A stretch of 64,000 nucleotides of DNA from Chlorops oryzae (Eukaryota; Arthropoda; Insecta; Diptera; Chloropidae): positions 33,184,663-33,248,662 of the forward strand of contig CM035807.1 in NCBI GenBank assembly GCA_020466095.1. The letters are read 5' to 3'. A program made the position numbers and the translations under genes. The notes below the pieces were generated by a model that saw nothing but the letters and a program-made list of their open reading frames with translations, did not search any database and had not been told where the DNA came from. Every line of letters begins with the position of its first letter. Positions within the stretch are counted from its first letter, which is position 1. Below are positions 1 to 12,529 of this stretch, in pieces.

Positions 1-935
1 ATCATATATGTTTTCAACCGAGTTCCAAGACGACCGAGCTGTGGCGGTTAAGAACTCACGCACAGCTATGCTAAATAAAATTCAAAACGACCGAGTCACG
101 GCAGTTAAGAACTCACACGCAGCTTTGCTATATCAAAACGAGGTTCCGAGCACTTGTGTTCACGACGCGAGCTCAGCTAACGACTGACTGATCTGTTACG
201 GAGTGCGGGCTCTTATAGGCTTCTTAAATTCTTAAACGACCGAGCTGTGGTGGTTAAGAAGTCACTCACAGCTATGCTAAGAAAATGCAAAACGATTCCG
301 AGCTCACGGATCAGTTAAGAACTTCATTCACGCTGTGTGAGCTTATGCTAGCTGGACTTACAATCGTCAAAGCAATATTAAGACGACCGATGCTTATGCG
401 CAAGCAATGTAAAAAAAAAACTCGACTCGAGTATAAGGCTTGTAATAATAAAAATTAACTGTTCACTTCGTTATACTATGCGCGTAAATCTAAAATGAAT
501 GCAAACCGACAGACGAGAACTAGCTAACAATTGCACTCGATCTTGGACAAAGGAGTGCCGCGTTCTAATAATTACAATTAATTTCTGACGCTTGATTGTT
601 GGCGGGCTTTCTGCTAGACTCCTAACAATTTACATGGCGAGAGTATGACTAATGGCTTTTCGCTCGAGTATAGCCTAATAAGAATCCGATTCCCTTTACA
701 ATAATTGTGCCGTAAGCTATCAAATAGCTATAGGAATTCTACACATTCAATGGTTGCTTATTCGTCTACTTGAAGCTAGTGGATGTATTGTCTTATGCTA
801 GCTAGACCTTACAATCGTTAAAGCAAAATAAGAGGATGCTTATGCGCATAACAAAATGAAAACAAAATTTCGACTCTGAATATAAAGGCTTGTAATAATA
901 AAAATAACTCAACATTCGTTATACATATAGGCGTA
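1..935. repeat. Degenerate direct-repeat block
   Basis: A motif of about 55 bp built on ACGACCGAGCTGTGG, GGTTAAGAACTCAC and CAGCTATGCTAA recurs near 29, 88, 235 and (more diverged) 291. A second, longer direct repeat pairs 350-490 with 794-935: both carry GCTAGCT, TTACAATCGT, GATGCTTATGCGCA, AAGGCTTGTAATAATAAAAA and CGTTATAC in the same order, offset by about 444 bp. No open frame or transposon terminus is visible, and the block runs off the window's left edge, so its class is unknown. It could be the edge of a larger mobile element or a decayed satellite. Confidence 0.6.
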
Positions 936-1961
936 GAAATGAAAAAGAAGGTAAGTATAAAACTCAAATAACAAAAATTGCAATTCTAAATGCTTAGGAA
1001 AAACAAAACAAATGGAATTCAATAATTTCAACTTAATACTAACCACGTGGAGGTAGCGGCTCTGTTTGTAAGGGAACTCCCTTACAAAATTTAACATGAA
1101 GTAAGTATTTTACTGCTTGTATTCGTCTTACGGACATACCTAAATGAAGAAATCCGAATCTCATTTCATTTGCGTCATCGTAAGCGTATCAAATCACTTC
1201 TGTAGGATTACTTTCCTACACACTTAATGCCTATTGGTGTTTCTTATTTGGTCGCCTTTTCCATCTTTTTCAGAAGAGCCCTCAAATGGAATAGGTAGTT
1301 CGTTTCTATTCCGACGTATGATATCTGCGAGACTGTGAAGATTCCATCGTTCGAATGCTTTCTTTGTATATGGCTTAGTGTCGTTTACGTCATTCGATTT
1401 GAGATAAAAACAACCTTTTATGCGTTTGACAGACATAAAAGGATTTATATAAAAAAAAATGTTTATATTGTTATGAAATGAAAATCTTTAAGACAGATGG
1501 CGGAGGAAGATGAAGTGACATGACAGGGTGAAGGGTTGAGTAATATATTCACAATAAAGCAAAAGCATTCATTCATTTATAACGCTCGGAAGCATAAAGC
1601 TAGGCACACACGGCGATCATCGCAGAAAAACATTATTCATTTTGGACGTGAACGAAGAAAATTCTTCGGAAAAATTAACAAAATTGTTATTAAAAATCTC
1701 GTAATGTGTCGTAGTCTTCAACTCGTTTTAAGAACTTCGAAACTTTAAATTTCAGAATTTATTCTTTCAGTCTTCATCCGAGTTTTAATTAATGAAAAAA
1801 CTTGCTGTATTCGAACCTTTCAAAAATTTTCATTAAAATTTAATAAATCTGGCTTAAACTCTCCTGAAGACTATCATTTGAAAGATTAAGCCATCAAAAT
1901 ATTTAAACTTGGTTGAAGGCTATGAGTCACAATGTGTAAAAGAAAATAGTTTTCTCTCATA
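936..1961. other. AT-rich DNA, no recognised gene
   Basis: Only short frames occur. The longest, on the minus strand at 1224-1436 (70 codons), has a fairly protein-like composition (charged, with a KKAFERWNLHSLADIIRR stretch), but I recognise no family and see no clear splice signals around it. Confidence 0.4.
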
Positions 1962-1963
1962 TA

Positions 1964-2603
1964 CACTGAGCGAACGTAACCATGATTTTTTTTAAAAGGG
2001 CGCATTGTTATTCACAGTCCTTTTGATTTTCGAGCAGAACAAAAATTTCAAAAGAAAAATGGTCGAGTCATCAACATTTTTAGTTGAATTGAAAGGAAAT
2101 ATGTTTAATTACATTTCTTTTCGTTCGGTATAATTCTCATTTGTTTTATAAAATAAGACATAAAAGATATGAATTCATCTTAGAACTTTTTAAGCATTGC
2201 GAAAGCAGTCACCAAAACGGAGTGACGAAATCAGATGAAGTCCATCCGATGGCTATTTTTTTGGGTCATGTTCAGCAGAGTGCTCTATGGCTATTTGCTT
2301 TGAAAGTTAATTAAATTTTTTTTTACATTTCTTCTTTTATAGGTATTTTTTTTTTTGTTGAATTTTTTTAAAAAATATCTTGTCATTTCAACTATGTCCG
2401 TGGTTGGTTCAACAATTTAAATTCAAATCCATTTTTGAAAATTATCATTTCAATTCAATCTGAAATATGGTTGATTCAAAAGGAAAATTTTTTATTTTTT
2501 CAACAAGAAAAATTGTTAAAATTAAAAATATTCCTTGTTGAAGCCGTTTTGTATGTTTTTCCTTTTGATTTAACCAGTTTTCTGGTTGATTTTTTTATCT
2601 GTG
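1964..2603. mobile_element. TA-flanked non-autonomous DNA transposon, copy 1
   Basis: The element starts CACTGAGCGAACG and ends TTTTATCTGTG, with TA on both sides (1962-1963 and 2604-2605), which fits a TA target-site duplication. It aligns over essentially its whole length with 35612-36246, with scattered substitutions and small indels, and shares an internal block of about 170 bp with 54978-55764. The termini are only loosely inverted (CACTGAG versus CACAGAT). No transposase frame is present, so it must have been moved in trans. The TA duplication suggests the Tc1/mariner superfamily or another TA-specific group; the exact family is not recognised. Confidence 0.75.
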
Positions 2604-2986
2604 TAGAAGTCTAAGGTTTTTCGAATCTTTTCTATGGAGATTTGATGTGTAGAGCATGCCTGATTATTTCTCTTATGAAGTTCATCTCAAGCGGAAAGCC
2701 GAGTGACTTCATTAATTCCATTAAGGGAGCATTTAACAAAATACATGACCCATTTCATAATTTTCAATTATGTGAGTAATAATTCCATTCTAAATAAACA
2801 CTTCACATATACGAAATATCGATTAATAAATACTAAATATCTCTTATATGTATACCTACAGAATTAAATTATGACAAGAACAAATGCTGAAGTCCTAAAG
2901 TCCCTTGTCCATTGCATAATTTTATGTTAAGAGTTTCTCATTTTCACAAATTTTCTTCTCAATGTTTAGATATTATCTTCATAAGC
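2604..2986. other. AT-rich spacer, nothing recognised
   Basis: No coding or repeat signal on either strand. On the minus strand it would be intron downstream of the exon-like island at 2991-3137. Confidence 0.4.
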
Positions 2987-2990
2987 TTAC

Positions 2991-3137
2991 CTTCTTTTCC
3001 CTTAAAGTGTCCTGAGAAATTTGACTTAACGTGGTTTCGTCAACAGTGAATTCCTTGAGCTCCAAACACTGAATGCCGTTTGTCACGCACACAGATCCCG
3101 CGCCACTTTGTGACCCAAAGTTTTTGATGAAGGGTAA
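2991..3137 (-). pseudogene. Exon-like open block of unknown gene, possibly broken
   Basis: Read on the minus strand, a 150-nt block is bounded by a good splice acceptor (TTTTATTTAG, 3150-3141) and a near-perfect donor (AAGAAG then GTAAGC, 2996-2985). It is richer in G and C than its flanks. One frame is open for 49 codons and reads like protein (GSQSGAGSVCVTNG, LELKEFTVDETTLSQ, ending TLREKK). However, the first codon after the acceptor in that frame is TGA (3140-3138), and the other two frames are also interrupted. So as an internal coding exon it is broken, or it uses a later acceptor (CACAAAG, ending at 3105), or one base is wrong. I do not recognise the protein. It may be a surviving or decayed host exon. 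Confidence 0.35.
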
Positions 3138-3150
3138 TCACTAAATAAAA

Positions 3151-5079
3151 CATTAAAAGCTAATTAAAAATAAATTTTTACGATAGAATTAACGGTTTTC
3201 TACATTTTTTGGAACCCAGGCTCAGCTGGTTACAAAATCTTAATCGCTCGGAGTCATTATTTTCTATTGAAATACGAAAATTTATATATGTAAATAAAAA
3301 AATATTTCCTCCAAATCACTCCTCCACCATGCTGTGCTAAACCTGCCAATTAAAAAGCGATTAACCGAGTTCATTGAACGCTTTTCAAAAGCTCATCGCT
3401 CGCATGTGAAACATTTTCATTTACCTAATCGCTTAAATTGTGTTTGTATGAATGTGTGTATGCCTATAGGCACTGCCGAAGACCCTTGGTTAGGCTGTTT
3501 ATTGGCTGACACGCGAGGCTTTCTTTCACAGCAATCAACGAGACTGTCGATTAACATACCTACCTTTTTGAAATGGCCAGGATTTTGAGAATTTGAATTG
3601 ATCCTTGGTCCCAACGACTCTACTTTGTCCCTCTAAATAATATCATTTGATATCTTGAAATTGGATTGTTTTCATGTTTTGGAGTACAAATCCAAAGCAT
3701 AAAGTTTTAATTGGTATCCTAAACTTAATTAGTAGGTATTATGTAAAAAAAAAAAAGTTCCACTTGGTGTCCAAGGATGTTAATAGCACTGCATGAGACT
3801 TTTGAATTCGCTACGATAACATTTGTATATTGTTTCGTTTTGTGATGACCTTCGCATGCCGTTTGGATATGAGTTGACCATACTTAATTCATTTGAAATG
3901 TTGTGACGTATATTTTGATGGCTTCGACTTTGTGTCGATTTCTTTTGGCGGACATTATTACATGCATACATAAATGAAATAAAGACATTAGCAAATCAAC
4001 ATTCGTGCTGAAAAACACTTTCTTACCGGAGAGCTGTCATCAGCAATTTGAAGGATCAATTTCTAATTGCATTATACTGGGGCAAGTTCGCGTGATGAAT
4101 ATGACTTATAAAATTTTTCTATTCCGTAATTTGCAACTTGCCATGCAAATGTGCATTAGTCCTTCCATCGCTTTGTTTCTCCCATTTGTTTGACGCATGA
4201 ATGTCGTGCCTGGCGGTAGAGTTAAAATTTTGAACAGAACGTTGAGGCTGTGCCTTTCGCTTCGGTCTGTCAATGGTCTCTCGGTTTCCTTTACTTTGCA
4301 ATTTTTATTTTCTTTTTGTTGTTGATTTTATAATTGGTTGTTGCTGGAATTGTATTTTCTTGGATCATAGTTCTTGTTGGACACTTTGTTTTTTTTGCAT
4401 CTTAGCTTCTCAAACTACTTATGTCCAGGACTTCGCATCTTTTGCACAATCGTTACACTCGAAAAACACAATTGAACTCCCAAAATCCACTTGTATTCAA
4501 TCAACAAAACTTTAAGTTGCTCCCTACTTTGTAGTCGCTATTTTTGGTTTTCTCATCAATTCTTATACTTCCGCATACGCCATGTTAAAGGAACTGGAGC
4601 ATTCATATCCTCGCAGCAAGTATACATTCCATCCTTTCATTTCCACATCTTTGCATTGGCTTTGTTCTCGCATTTATGGAAAACTTGAAATTTCCTTTGA
4701 AAGTGAAAATGTTTTCGGTTGGTGATGCTCTTGGGATGAGTTTCGCCACTCGTAGTGCCTCTTAAGCATTGCTGGAGGACAGGCAAAAATTTGATACATG
4801 AAACGGAAGCTTGCGGCAAAAGGAAACCAAACGTGTTTGGGTGAAATTAAAGCGAAAGTTTGTAAAAGAATTTAAAATCGAGCGGTTTTCCGCTGGCGAA
4901 GGAAGAAAATAAAAGTGGAAATGCGGTGGTTTGGGCACGCAAAAACGAAATGTGCTGAAACTTTTAATTAAAATAATAATAATATTTTCTAGGAAATAAT
5001 GTTTGGAAAACATTCTTCCATGAAGGTTTTCAAAATCTTTCTACAAAAACTATCCATGTTGGGTTTTTTATGCCACCTA
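3151..5079. other. No recognised feature
   Basis: Moderately AT-rich DNA with several frames of 60-85 codons on both strands (for example 3334-3588 plus and 4762-5013 minus). They overlap each other and lack any motif I recognise, so I treat them as chance. Confidence 0.4.
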
Positions 5080-5139
5080 CCCAGATAGCATTTTTGGAAA
5101 TTTTTTATCAAAAGGGAGTATTTTTTGGACTAGTTTGGA

Positions 5140-6500
5140 CCTACCCAACAAGCAAAGTAAGGAAATATGACCAGCGCTTGGTCCATTCGACCTATTTTGG
5201 TTATGTTTTACCTATTTTTGACCAAATTTCTGCCTTAAAAATACCCTAACTTAAAAGTATGTTTTACAAGGTCGAAATTACCTAAATTCAACCTATGTCA
5301 CGGCTTAAAAGTCAATGTGACTTTAAAGAATCTTTCAGGTCGATAATAGGTAAAACAGTCCCTCTTTAATGCCCTAATAGTGCCATAACTTTGAATTCCA
5401 AATTAGGTAAGTTTTTTAAGGCATATGGACTAAATTTTGGACTTAATTTCGACTATCAGGTCCGTTCGACTCTTAGGGCGATATTAGGTCAAAAAAATTA
5501 CATGTTTTGTTGCCTTTCTGAACTATAAGTCGAGATGCATTGATTATTCGACTTTTAAGTCGAAATGCCTCTGAAGGAAAAAGACAAAGCTAAAACAAAA
5601 ACGTATGCCCTATTTTGACATAAAAGGACGATTATGTAAAGTAACGTTGAGAGCATAAGAAGTGTGAGTTTTAATTAATGCATTTTTATTCGGCCAGAAT
5701 AAAATTCCACTTTGTTCCCAATTGCTAGGAACATATGCATAATCTAAACGCGAAGAAGCACCGCGAGTTTTAATGAAAGCTAGAAGTAGCATAAAAGAGC
5801 TGAAATTGAAGGAAAAAGCTATAAATTTCCGCATGCCCGCTCTCGATGTTGCATGCTCGGCTGTTTCCGTCAAACTGAGGCAAAAGCGTAAGCAATACAT
5901 GTGAGTGGCTGTCGCAAAAAAATAGTTTAAATGCCTTAATAGAGCAAAAATAAGTAATAAATTCCTTAACAGGTATAATTTAAGGAAAAATAACTATAAA
6001 GATAGAGCTGAAAGTCATTTTTTGCCATTAGGTAAGGAAATGAAGGAATTTCGACTTTGTGGCCCGATTTTGCGTTCCGCCATGTCATTCGAATGGCGGA
6101 TTGAGAATTATTCTTCTGCATCTGTTTTTTCTATACGAAAAATAGTTTTTTTTTAAAGAAAAATTTATTTAATTCACATCAATGAGATGGCCCCTGAAAA
6201 ATGAAGGAGTACAAGGAACACTTTCACCATAAATCCAAGCTCGCATATACATTAAGGTTTTATGAATCGCAAAATATATTTTACCCAAGTCCATATTTTA
6301 TTTATTATTCATTTCATAAGACATACTTGATAGAAAATCCTTCGTTCATTGTTGTATTGAAGTAATCCGTATGAATGAGTAAGATACTAAAATTTGGTAA
6401 TTTCGACATCTTTTCGACCTATTTTTGGTCGAAATCCCTTCGCAATGCCCTAACTTTAAATACGAAATGCCCTATTATGCCCTATTATTACCGCCAGACG
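5140..6500. repeat. AT-rich repeat with GACTT/AAGTC palindromes, copy 1
   Basis: The stretch is full of short motifs such as CGACCTATTTT, GACTTTAAAG, CGACTTTTAAGTCGAAATG and TTTGAATTCCAAA. About 5195-5570 aligns with 15707-16125, and a shorter match occurs at 28075-28250. The middle (about 5600-6360) does not match and may be an insertion. Many motifs are self-complementary (ACTTTAAAGT, CGACTTTTAAGTCG), so the DNA can fold into many small hairpins. There is no open frame. It is likely a non-autonomous or foldback-type element; its ends are not clear. Confidence 0.55.
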
Positions 6501-7096
6501 ACTTCCATTCTATTCCCCACTTACGTCGAATGGAAGACTCTCTAAACTTCCTCTGTCCTCCCTAATCTAGAAAATTATCATTTTGGATTAATTCTCTAAT
6601 TGTAATAGTCCAACTAGATGTCCAATTTTGAAACATTAGCGCAAAGTTTTTAGAATTCAAATATGGAACCTATCCGAATTTCTCGGATGGAGTCAAATTT
6701 GTATCGATTTTGGTTTTGTCAAGATTAATATCCTCTGTCAACCAAATTTTTTGGGTTCAATGTCTCATAATTGTTCAATATCCCTGTGTCAATATAGCAC
6801 GTCTGTTTTTCAGAATATTGGAACATAGTGCGATCTCTCTTGTAGTCAAATTTGATATCATTTTCAGGTCGTTTTCCAGATAATATTTTAACCATTTTCC
6901 AGGTAATTACGACTCATATTCGTTATCTGTTCGAGTCTTTTTGACTCATAATTTAATAATATTTTGGAGTCTTTTACCGTAATGGATATCGTTTTCGAGT
7001 CTTTTGCACGGATAATGTACAATCACTGCTTTCCAAAGGATACATTAGCATTTAGGTTTTACGTATATTCAATAAGATTTAAGCTTTCGAAGTGAT
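6501..7096. other. AT-rich spacer with GAGTCTTTT motifs
   Basis: The motif CGAGTCTTTT or GGAGTCTTTT recurs near 6932, 6965 and 6996, separated by variable spacers. No gene or transposon end is visible. Confidence 0.35.
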
Positions 7097-7894
7097 AGTA
7101 GAATATATATTATTCTTGATCAGGGTGACAAGGGGAGTCGATCTAGCCATGTCTGTCTGTCTGTCGGTCACACTTTAGTTTTTCGTAATTTACTCCTAAG
7201 CCATGAAAGATATCATATTGAAATTTGGCATGGACTTGAACCAGGTAAAATTCCAAAAAACTGCATACACATTTTTTTCGTAGTCCCTTCTTGGGTCGTG
7301 GGGAGTGGTTCAGAAATTTCAAAAATCACGATTTTTAACGTATTTCGCGGATAACTTTTTTACTATACATCCCAGCTTATTGAAATTTGGTGTGTGTATA
7401 GCTACTATGTAGACATAAGCTTTCGCTGAAAAAAAATTGCGACATCGCTATAACTATGGTCATCATCCTACACATTAGAAAAAAACACTCTTTCTTTTAT
7501 TCTCATATCTGTATACAAAAATATTTTTTTTTTTGCTTCTTCTGATTGTGTATTTAGCCGCCAAATAAAGTCGTCACTTGTGATTAAATTTTGACCATGA
7601 CCGCATTTCGCGAAATTCGCAAAAATCTTATTTTCACTATTTTGCAGCTAGATAAAATATCCTCTTACGGTTAAAATTTGACCATGGCCACCATTCGCGA
7701 AAATGTTGTGCTTAATAATATTTTCGAGTTTGAGAAGCTAAATCGAAGCGTAGATAAGGTGTAGCTAGATATCCAAGCTAGAACGACAAAACCTGCAGGA
7801 ATTTTTGTTAGGGTAATGTTTTAACATATTTTAGGCTGAGGAAAAGGTATGTATGTGTGCAATTGGCTTAGCCGATGTAAACTTCTTTACTTGT
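7097..7894 (-). mobile_element. Helentron/DINE-like element, family 3, 3'-truncated
   Basis: The 5' end on the minus strand begins ACAAGTAAAGAAGTTTAC, followed by GGCTAAGCC and ATTGCACACATACC. This region (7740-7894) matches the 5' part of 50900-51143 base for base over most of its length. Towards the other end there is a (GTCT)n tract (7152-7170) after AGCCATG and a TTGATCAGGG block like that of the family at 53574. The 3' hairpin plus GGTATAAAAA expected at this element's end is missing. These features resemble fly 'mini-me'/DINE-1 non-autonomous Helentrons. There is no coding frame. Confidence 0.6.
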
Positions 7895-7914
7895 TTTCTC
7901 TTGTCTTTGATTCC

Positions 7915-8047
7915 CCTTGTGTGGGATTTGGATTTGAACCTGGGAACTCTCATTTTCTAGTCTTCTGCTCACTCGTCGACACCATGTTTGTCAAATCGAA
8001 AGTCGGGTATTTTTTCGATTATAACTTTAAAGTCAAATTCCCTTCAA
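7915..8047 (-). repeat. tRNA-Ser-like repeat, copy 1
   Basis: On the minus strand there is a tRNA-like module: GTGTCGACGAGTGAGCAG, then AGACTAGAAAATGAGAG (a tRNA-Ser(AGA)-like anticodon arm), then the B-box-like CCCAGGTTCAAATCC. It aligns with 24610-24735 on the plus strand. The match extends about 70 bp upstream of the tRNA part (TTTGACTTTAA ... ACTTTCG), so it is a dispersed repeat and not two independent tRNA fragments. No acceptor stem closes, so it is not a working tRNA. Confidence 0.6.
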
Positions 8048-8259
8048 TTCAGTTTTAATATGGTTTCCAGACTATTGCGTTAAACTGAATTTAGTACCTT
8101 AAGTAGACTTTAGTAGTGAGTTTAAACTGAGTTTAGGGTCTTTAAACTCAGAAATAAACTCATGAGTTTAGGCATTCGTTGCTGCAACCCTTACCTTTTA
8201 CTTCCTTTTTTTCAACCTTGAACGTTGAAGTCAGCTGTTTTTATTTTGATTTGAAATTA

Positions 8260-8465
8260 CCCAGCAAGCAAATTTCGGAGCGCTCCGAATCATACGTCTG
8301 AAAAGAGCCTAATGTAAGAGCGTTTTATGAGTAAACACATAAAATTGAGCATTTTCGGATCGTCCGGAAATCCTCTTTAAGCACGGGCACAGAAAAAGCT
8401 TCATTTGGAAGGAATTTTTCTCTGTCCGAAAAGAGTATCCGAAAGCGCTCATATTGCTTGCTGGG
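8260..8465. mobile_element. 206-bp MITE with CCCAGCAAGCAA ends
   Basis: The two ends are inverted copies: CCCAGCAAGCAA at the left and TTGCTTGCTGGG at the right, both flanked by TA (8258-8259, 8466-8467). Just inside are GGAGCGCTCC (8277-8286) and AAGCGCTC (8443-8450). There is no coding capacity. The class is uncertain. The CTGGGTA terminal motif recurs elsewhere in the window (9011, 36891, 36930, 52412). Confidence 0.7.
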
Positions 8466-8467
8466 TA

Positions 8468-9440
8468 ATATTCAAAAGCGTGTTTTGACTGCTGGATAAA
8501 ATTGCAGCATGTTGAATGTTGTTCAAAATTGATGTTAGCAAGCTAATTATTAACACCATTCCGGTTGCTTTCATTTTTTGCAATTTGTGACGTCTCAACA
8601 ATAATATGCTTAACATTTTTTTCTGGTCATTTTCCATTTTGCAGCTTTTGAATGAAACAAATGTGAAAAGTTGTTCGAAAATCAAACGGACAGTCTGAAA
8701 GGGTTTTTGATAAATTCAACTTAAGGAGCTAAATTCAGATTTTCAATTCATAGTCTGAAAAGCCTATTAGTCTTTTATTTAGTGAAATATAACATAGCAA
8801 CCGGTTGAATGATCATCTTAATCCTCTGCGGGATTAATTGGCGATTGCTCTGTAATTTTTATTTGTACTTTCGCCATTGAAACATATTAAAGAGTCTTTT
8901 TCGAATCTTTTTTTTAATTTTCCATGTGATCAATCTTTTTGATCATCAAGGGCGCTCAAAAAATACTCGTATATGAATCTTTTCATAAAACAGTTTTCCA
9001 AATGCTAGCTGGGTAAAACGTTTCGTCTCTCTTGTTTCTCGTGATCTTTGGACCAATTTAAATTCTAGGCGATTTTTCAGTTGAATTCTGTGACATCCCC
9101 GATAACAATTTTTTCAAATTCTTTGCTCCCTTTAAATGAAATACAATTTCACCTAAAAACATTCAAAATTTATACTTTCAACGAAATTCTAAAGAACAAG
9201 GTATTTTTCTGTGGCAAATAACCGAACGGGCTTCTTGTCTCTTGGGTATACAAACGAGTAAATGTAAATGTACGATTTCGCGTGTTCGCTAAGCACCGAA
9301 GCCTCACAGTCCTTCTCGTGAACAAACCCAGCGGGAAATTATCTCCTGCATGACAAAGTCATCAGTGATACCATCGATGACATATGGGCGACAGTATAAT
9401 GCATGACACCTTGGTGGACATGTCTCCGTAGAGGGGTGCT
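8468..9440. other. No recognised gene
   Basis: AT-rich DNA. The only structured motif is GCTAGCTGGGTA near 9005, which may be the right end of an older inverted-repeat element (see findings). Confidence 0.35.
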
Positions 9441-9451
9441 GTTTGTGTGCT

Positions 9452-9531
9452 TGAATCTCATTGGCTACTGAAATTTAAAAATATCTTATTTCAGAATCCG
9501 AAGATCGCGGGTTCAATCCCTGCCAGAGACG
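9452..9531 (+). other. tRNA-like fragment
   Basis: TCTCATTGGCTACTG resembles a tRNA 5' half with an A box, and CGCGGGTTCAATCCCTGCC is a strong B box/T arm, followed by AGAGA, which could pair with the initial TCTC. The middle (about 9467-9500) is AT-rich and does not give a canonical anticodon stem. It is best read as a decayed tRNA or the head of a SINE; no second copy is seen in this window. Confidence 0.4.
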
Positions 9532-12529
9532 AACAAAAATTGTTAACAATAGATTTTAAAAATTTGCGAAATATTCAAAGAGAAGACAAAGAAGAGAGTT
9601 TTCAACTGGTTTCTATCAATTTAAATTTGGAAAGATAAGACATTTTCTAATCCCACGATGACAAATCGCCCGTGAATTCACTGTCCAACTCCTGTACAAA
9701 TGTCATACAAAATGTCCAATGAAATCGCATGCTTTCCGGCTCCAAAGTCGTCCTGACTTCATCGATGATGTCAGAGGGACATTTCCCTCTGGGAAGCTTG
9801 CGCTTTCAATTCACCCGAGGCCTAGCAAACATGCTCGCATGTGTGAGGCAAACAAAGAGAATTGTTGTAAACAACAATAGAAACAATGGTATTACGCAAT
9901 GTTTTGTTGCTTTGTGGCAATAATGGACAGGAAGTGGAAAATGAAAAAGGCGAACCTTAAAGTGGAATAACCGAAACACAGATCTAACCTTATTTTTCGG
10001 CCACACAAAAGATATATTTCTCATTGGAAGTGAACTCAAGCCCACGATTCTTACACACATATGAAGGTTTCTGGACATGATAGTCGTTCTCATTGAGGCT
10101 TTTGTTGGGTGTCCTAATTACCTGTTGTGATAAAAGACGTATTCCCAAAAACCATCCTTTGCCAGCTCATGCCATTTTAGCTGAATATATTGAAGATGTT
10201 TAAATCAATCCAGATTTTCAAGATTTTATCAAGACTACGGAACACTTTTTATTCATTTTTTAACAGACCTTGTAACTTAAAGTATCCTTCTGTGTAAATA
10301 ATCCTTGATCTTGTTTCCTTTTATCTTCATATCAAAATTTTCAAAACTCCTTCGATAAGAAAACTTTACCTAGACAAACGGAATGAAAGGACATATAGGC
10401 GAACATGGATTAACAGGATATATTCCCTCGACACAAAGTGTAATTGGAAGAATATATCAAAGTTTCAAAGCAATCGTTTGGATAGCTTGTTTCTGTAGGA
10501 TGTTGACCGTTCAAGGAAATTACGTTTCGCAAAAAAACGCCTTTAAAGTTTGAAGAGCAAAACAAGTCGCTTGGGGCGCGTCAATAAGTTTTACTATCGA
10601 AATATGAAAGAAAAAAATTGATTTTTAATAGTAGTTACATCAGAATAACCCCTTAGTACTTTCGAAATTTCTTTCCACTGTATGCTCTCATGAAAAACGT
10701 TTTCACTTTATTTCCGTTCCGCGTCGTAATTCGCAATTAACGAAAAGTTGCCAGAGGCCTTTCGCTGCATTTGAGCGAAAGAGAAAGTTAATTGGTCCTC
10801 TTAGTCCGAGATAACTGAATTACAAGCGAAGCTAAAGGCAAAAGACCAAAATTAAACGAAGACTTGGAAAACAGCAATCGGTCGAAGAGGAAATGAAAAA
10901 AACGAATTTCTATTTGGATTGATTGCGTTGAGTGGAGGAAAAAATTGGTAGCGATAAATTAAATACATAACTCAAGTTGTTTGTTTTTCGAGTTTTAAAT
11001 GAAGCTTTGAATAAGTCAAGAACTTTAAATTTAATGGAAGTAGGTGACTTAGAATTTAATCTTCCGTACGTAAAAATTTTGCGTCTCAAAAGTTGGAAAA
11101 CTATGTAAGCTTAAAAGTTATCCAATATTTAACTTTGATAGACATGAGAAGTTAAACAGAAGAAATGAGCATCATAACTTTTGAGATGTCAACTTTGCCA
11201 GTTTAATAACAAAGCAAAATGTGATGATTCATCCTAGAACTATGCTTCAAAACTGGCAAACGATCTCGAAATTCTGTTTGAAGGTTTAATTTCTCACGTC
11301 TCTAACTGTTTATTTACATGCATGAATATTTACGAGCAAACACACACATCTTCTCTTGACGGAAACTTGAGTTCGGTTTACTTTTTGCTGAAACGCTTAA
11401 TGTCATGTCATTTGCTTCATTTTACTCCTTCATTCAAGATTATGGAATAAGAACTCATTTGAAATTAAGAGTCTTGAGCTTTCGTAATGAAGGCCTCTAG
11501 ACAGTTCCTTATTATTCGTTTTGACACTAATCCTATTGTAAACGATCAACGAGGCTGAGGAGTCAATTACTGTAAGTATAACTTAATAAGCTGAATATGG
11601 GAAATAACTCAGCGTGTCTGGCAACTATAAGGCTGTTCGGATTTCTCCTTTCGGTGTACTCCAAAGACGGATAACGTGCAATGATTGCGTGATAAAAGAA
11701 CTCATTTCAATGATTAGGGATAATATTGAGAGCATTGGGTGTGATTAGTTAATGAAAGCGAGAAGCAATCAAGAAGGCCGAATTGGTTATACGAAAAAAA
11801 TTTTTAAAGAGTCTTACGGAATTATTATCAGAGCACTCTGTATCAAAATATTACATCTGAACTTATTCCAAAGTGAGTAATTATTGGGTTTATGCATAAC
11901 AGCCTCTTAATGTGCACAAGAAATTCACTACGCTTCGGTAGTCTTTGTTCCAATTGAAGCAAATTTATATTTGTCGGATGTATTGGTTAATTCATTTTTT
12001 CAGCAAATGTGAATGAGGTCCTTTAAATCATCCAGGACTTTTCAGCTACAAACTTGGGCGCTTAAGTTCTCAGGAAAGAAGTGAGACTTTCTAAATTTTC
12101 AATGTAAGCTTTGCACAGCCCTCGTCTCTTCTTCACTTCAGTCAACGTTCGACATCGTCTCACTTGAATCCTTCTCTCGCTTCAAACTTTGTTTCTCGTT
12201 TTGTTGTTGTGCACTTTATACCACGGGAGGAGCAAACTTACTTATATCAATTTGGAGTAAGTTTGAACTTTATCGTTGAAAATACCTTGTGGGTTGTTCC
12301 TCTCCGAGCTAAATGCTTAGTACAATGTACCCTTGGTTGTGATTTTTCCATTATCTTCTCTAGTTGTGGTTAACGTTCTTGTTATTTTGGAGCGCAATTG
12401 TTACCAAGACTTTTAAAGCTCTCAAATGTCGTCTTTAACATTTGGCTTTAGTCGGAAACCACATCGATACTTACATAGACGAACCTATGAATGAAAGGCG
12501 GGAAAATCGAGTTTGAGAACTTTTGATGA
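9532..12529. other. 3 kb without recognised genes or elements
   Basis: Moderately AT-rich single-copy DNA. Two notes only: a motif CCGGCTCCAAAGTCGTCC (9737-9754) recurs in altered form at 27930, and ATATTCCCTCGACACAAAGTG (10419-10439, 21 bases with mismatches) resembles the 3' hairpin of the family-1 Helentron-like repeats. Short frames on both strands look like chance. Confidence 0.4.

Noticed and set aside
9452..9531. Functional tRNA gene
   Set aside because: A and B boxes are present, but no closed acceptor stem or clear anticodon arm; called tRNA-like only.
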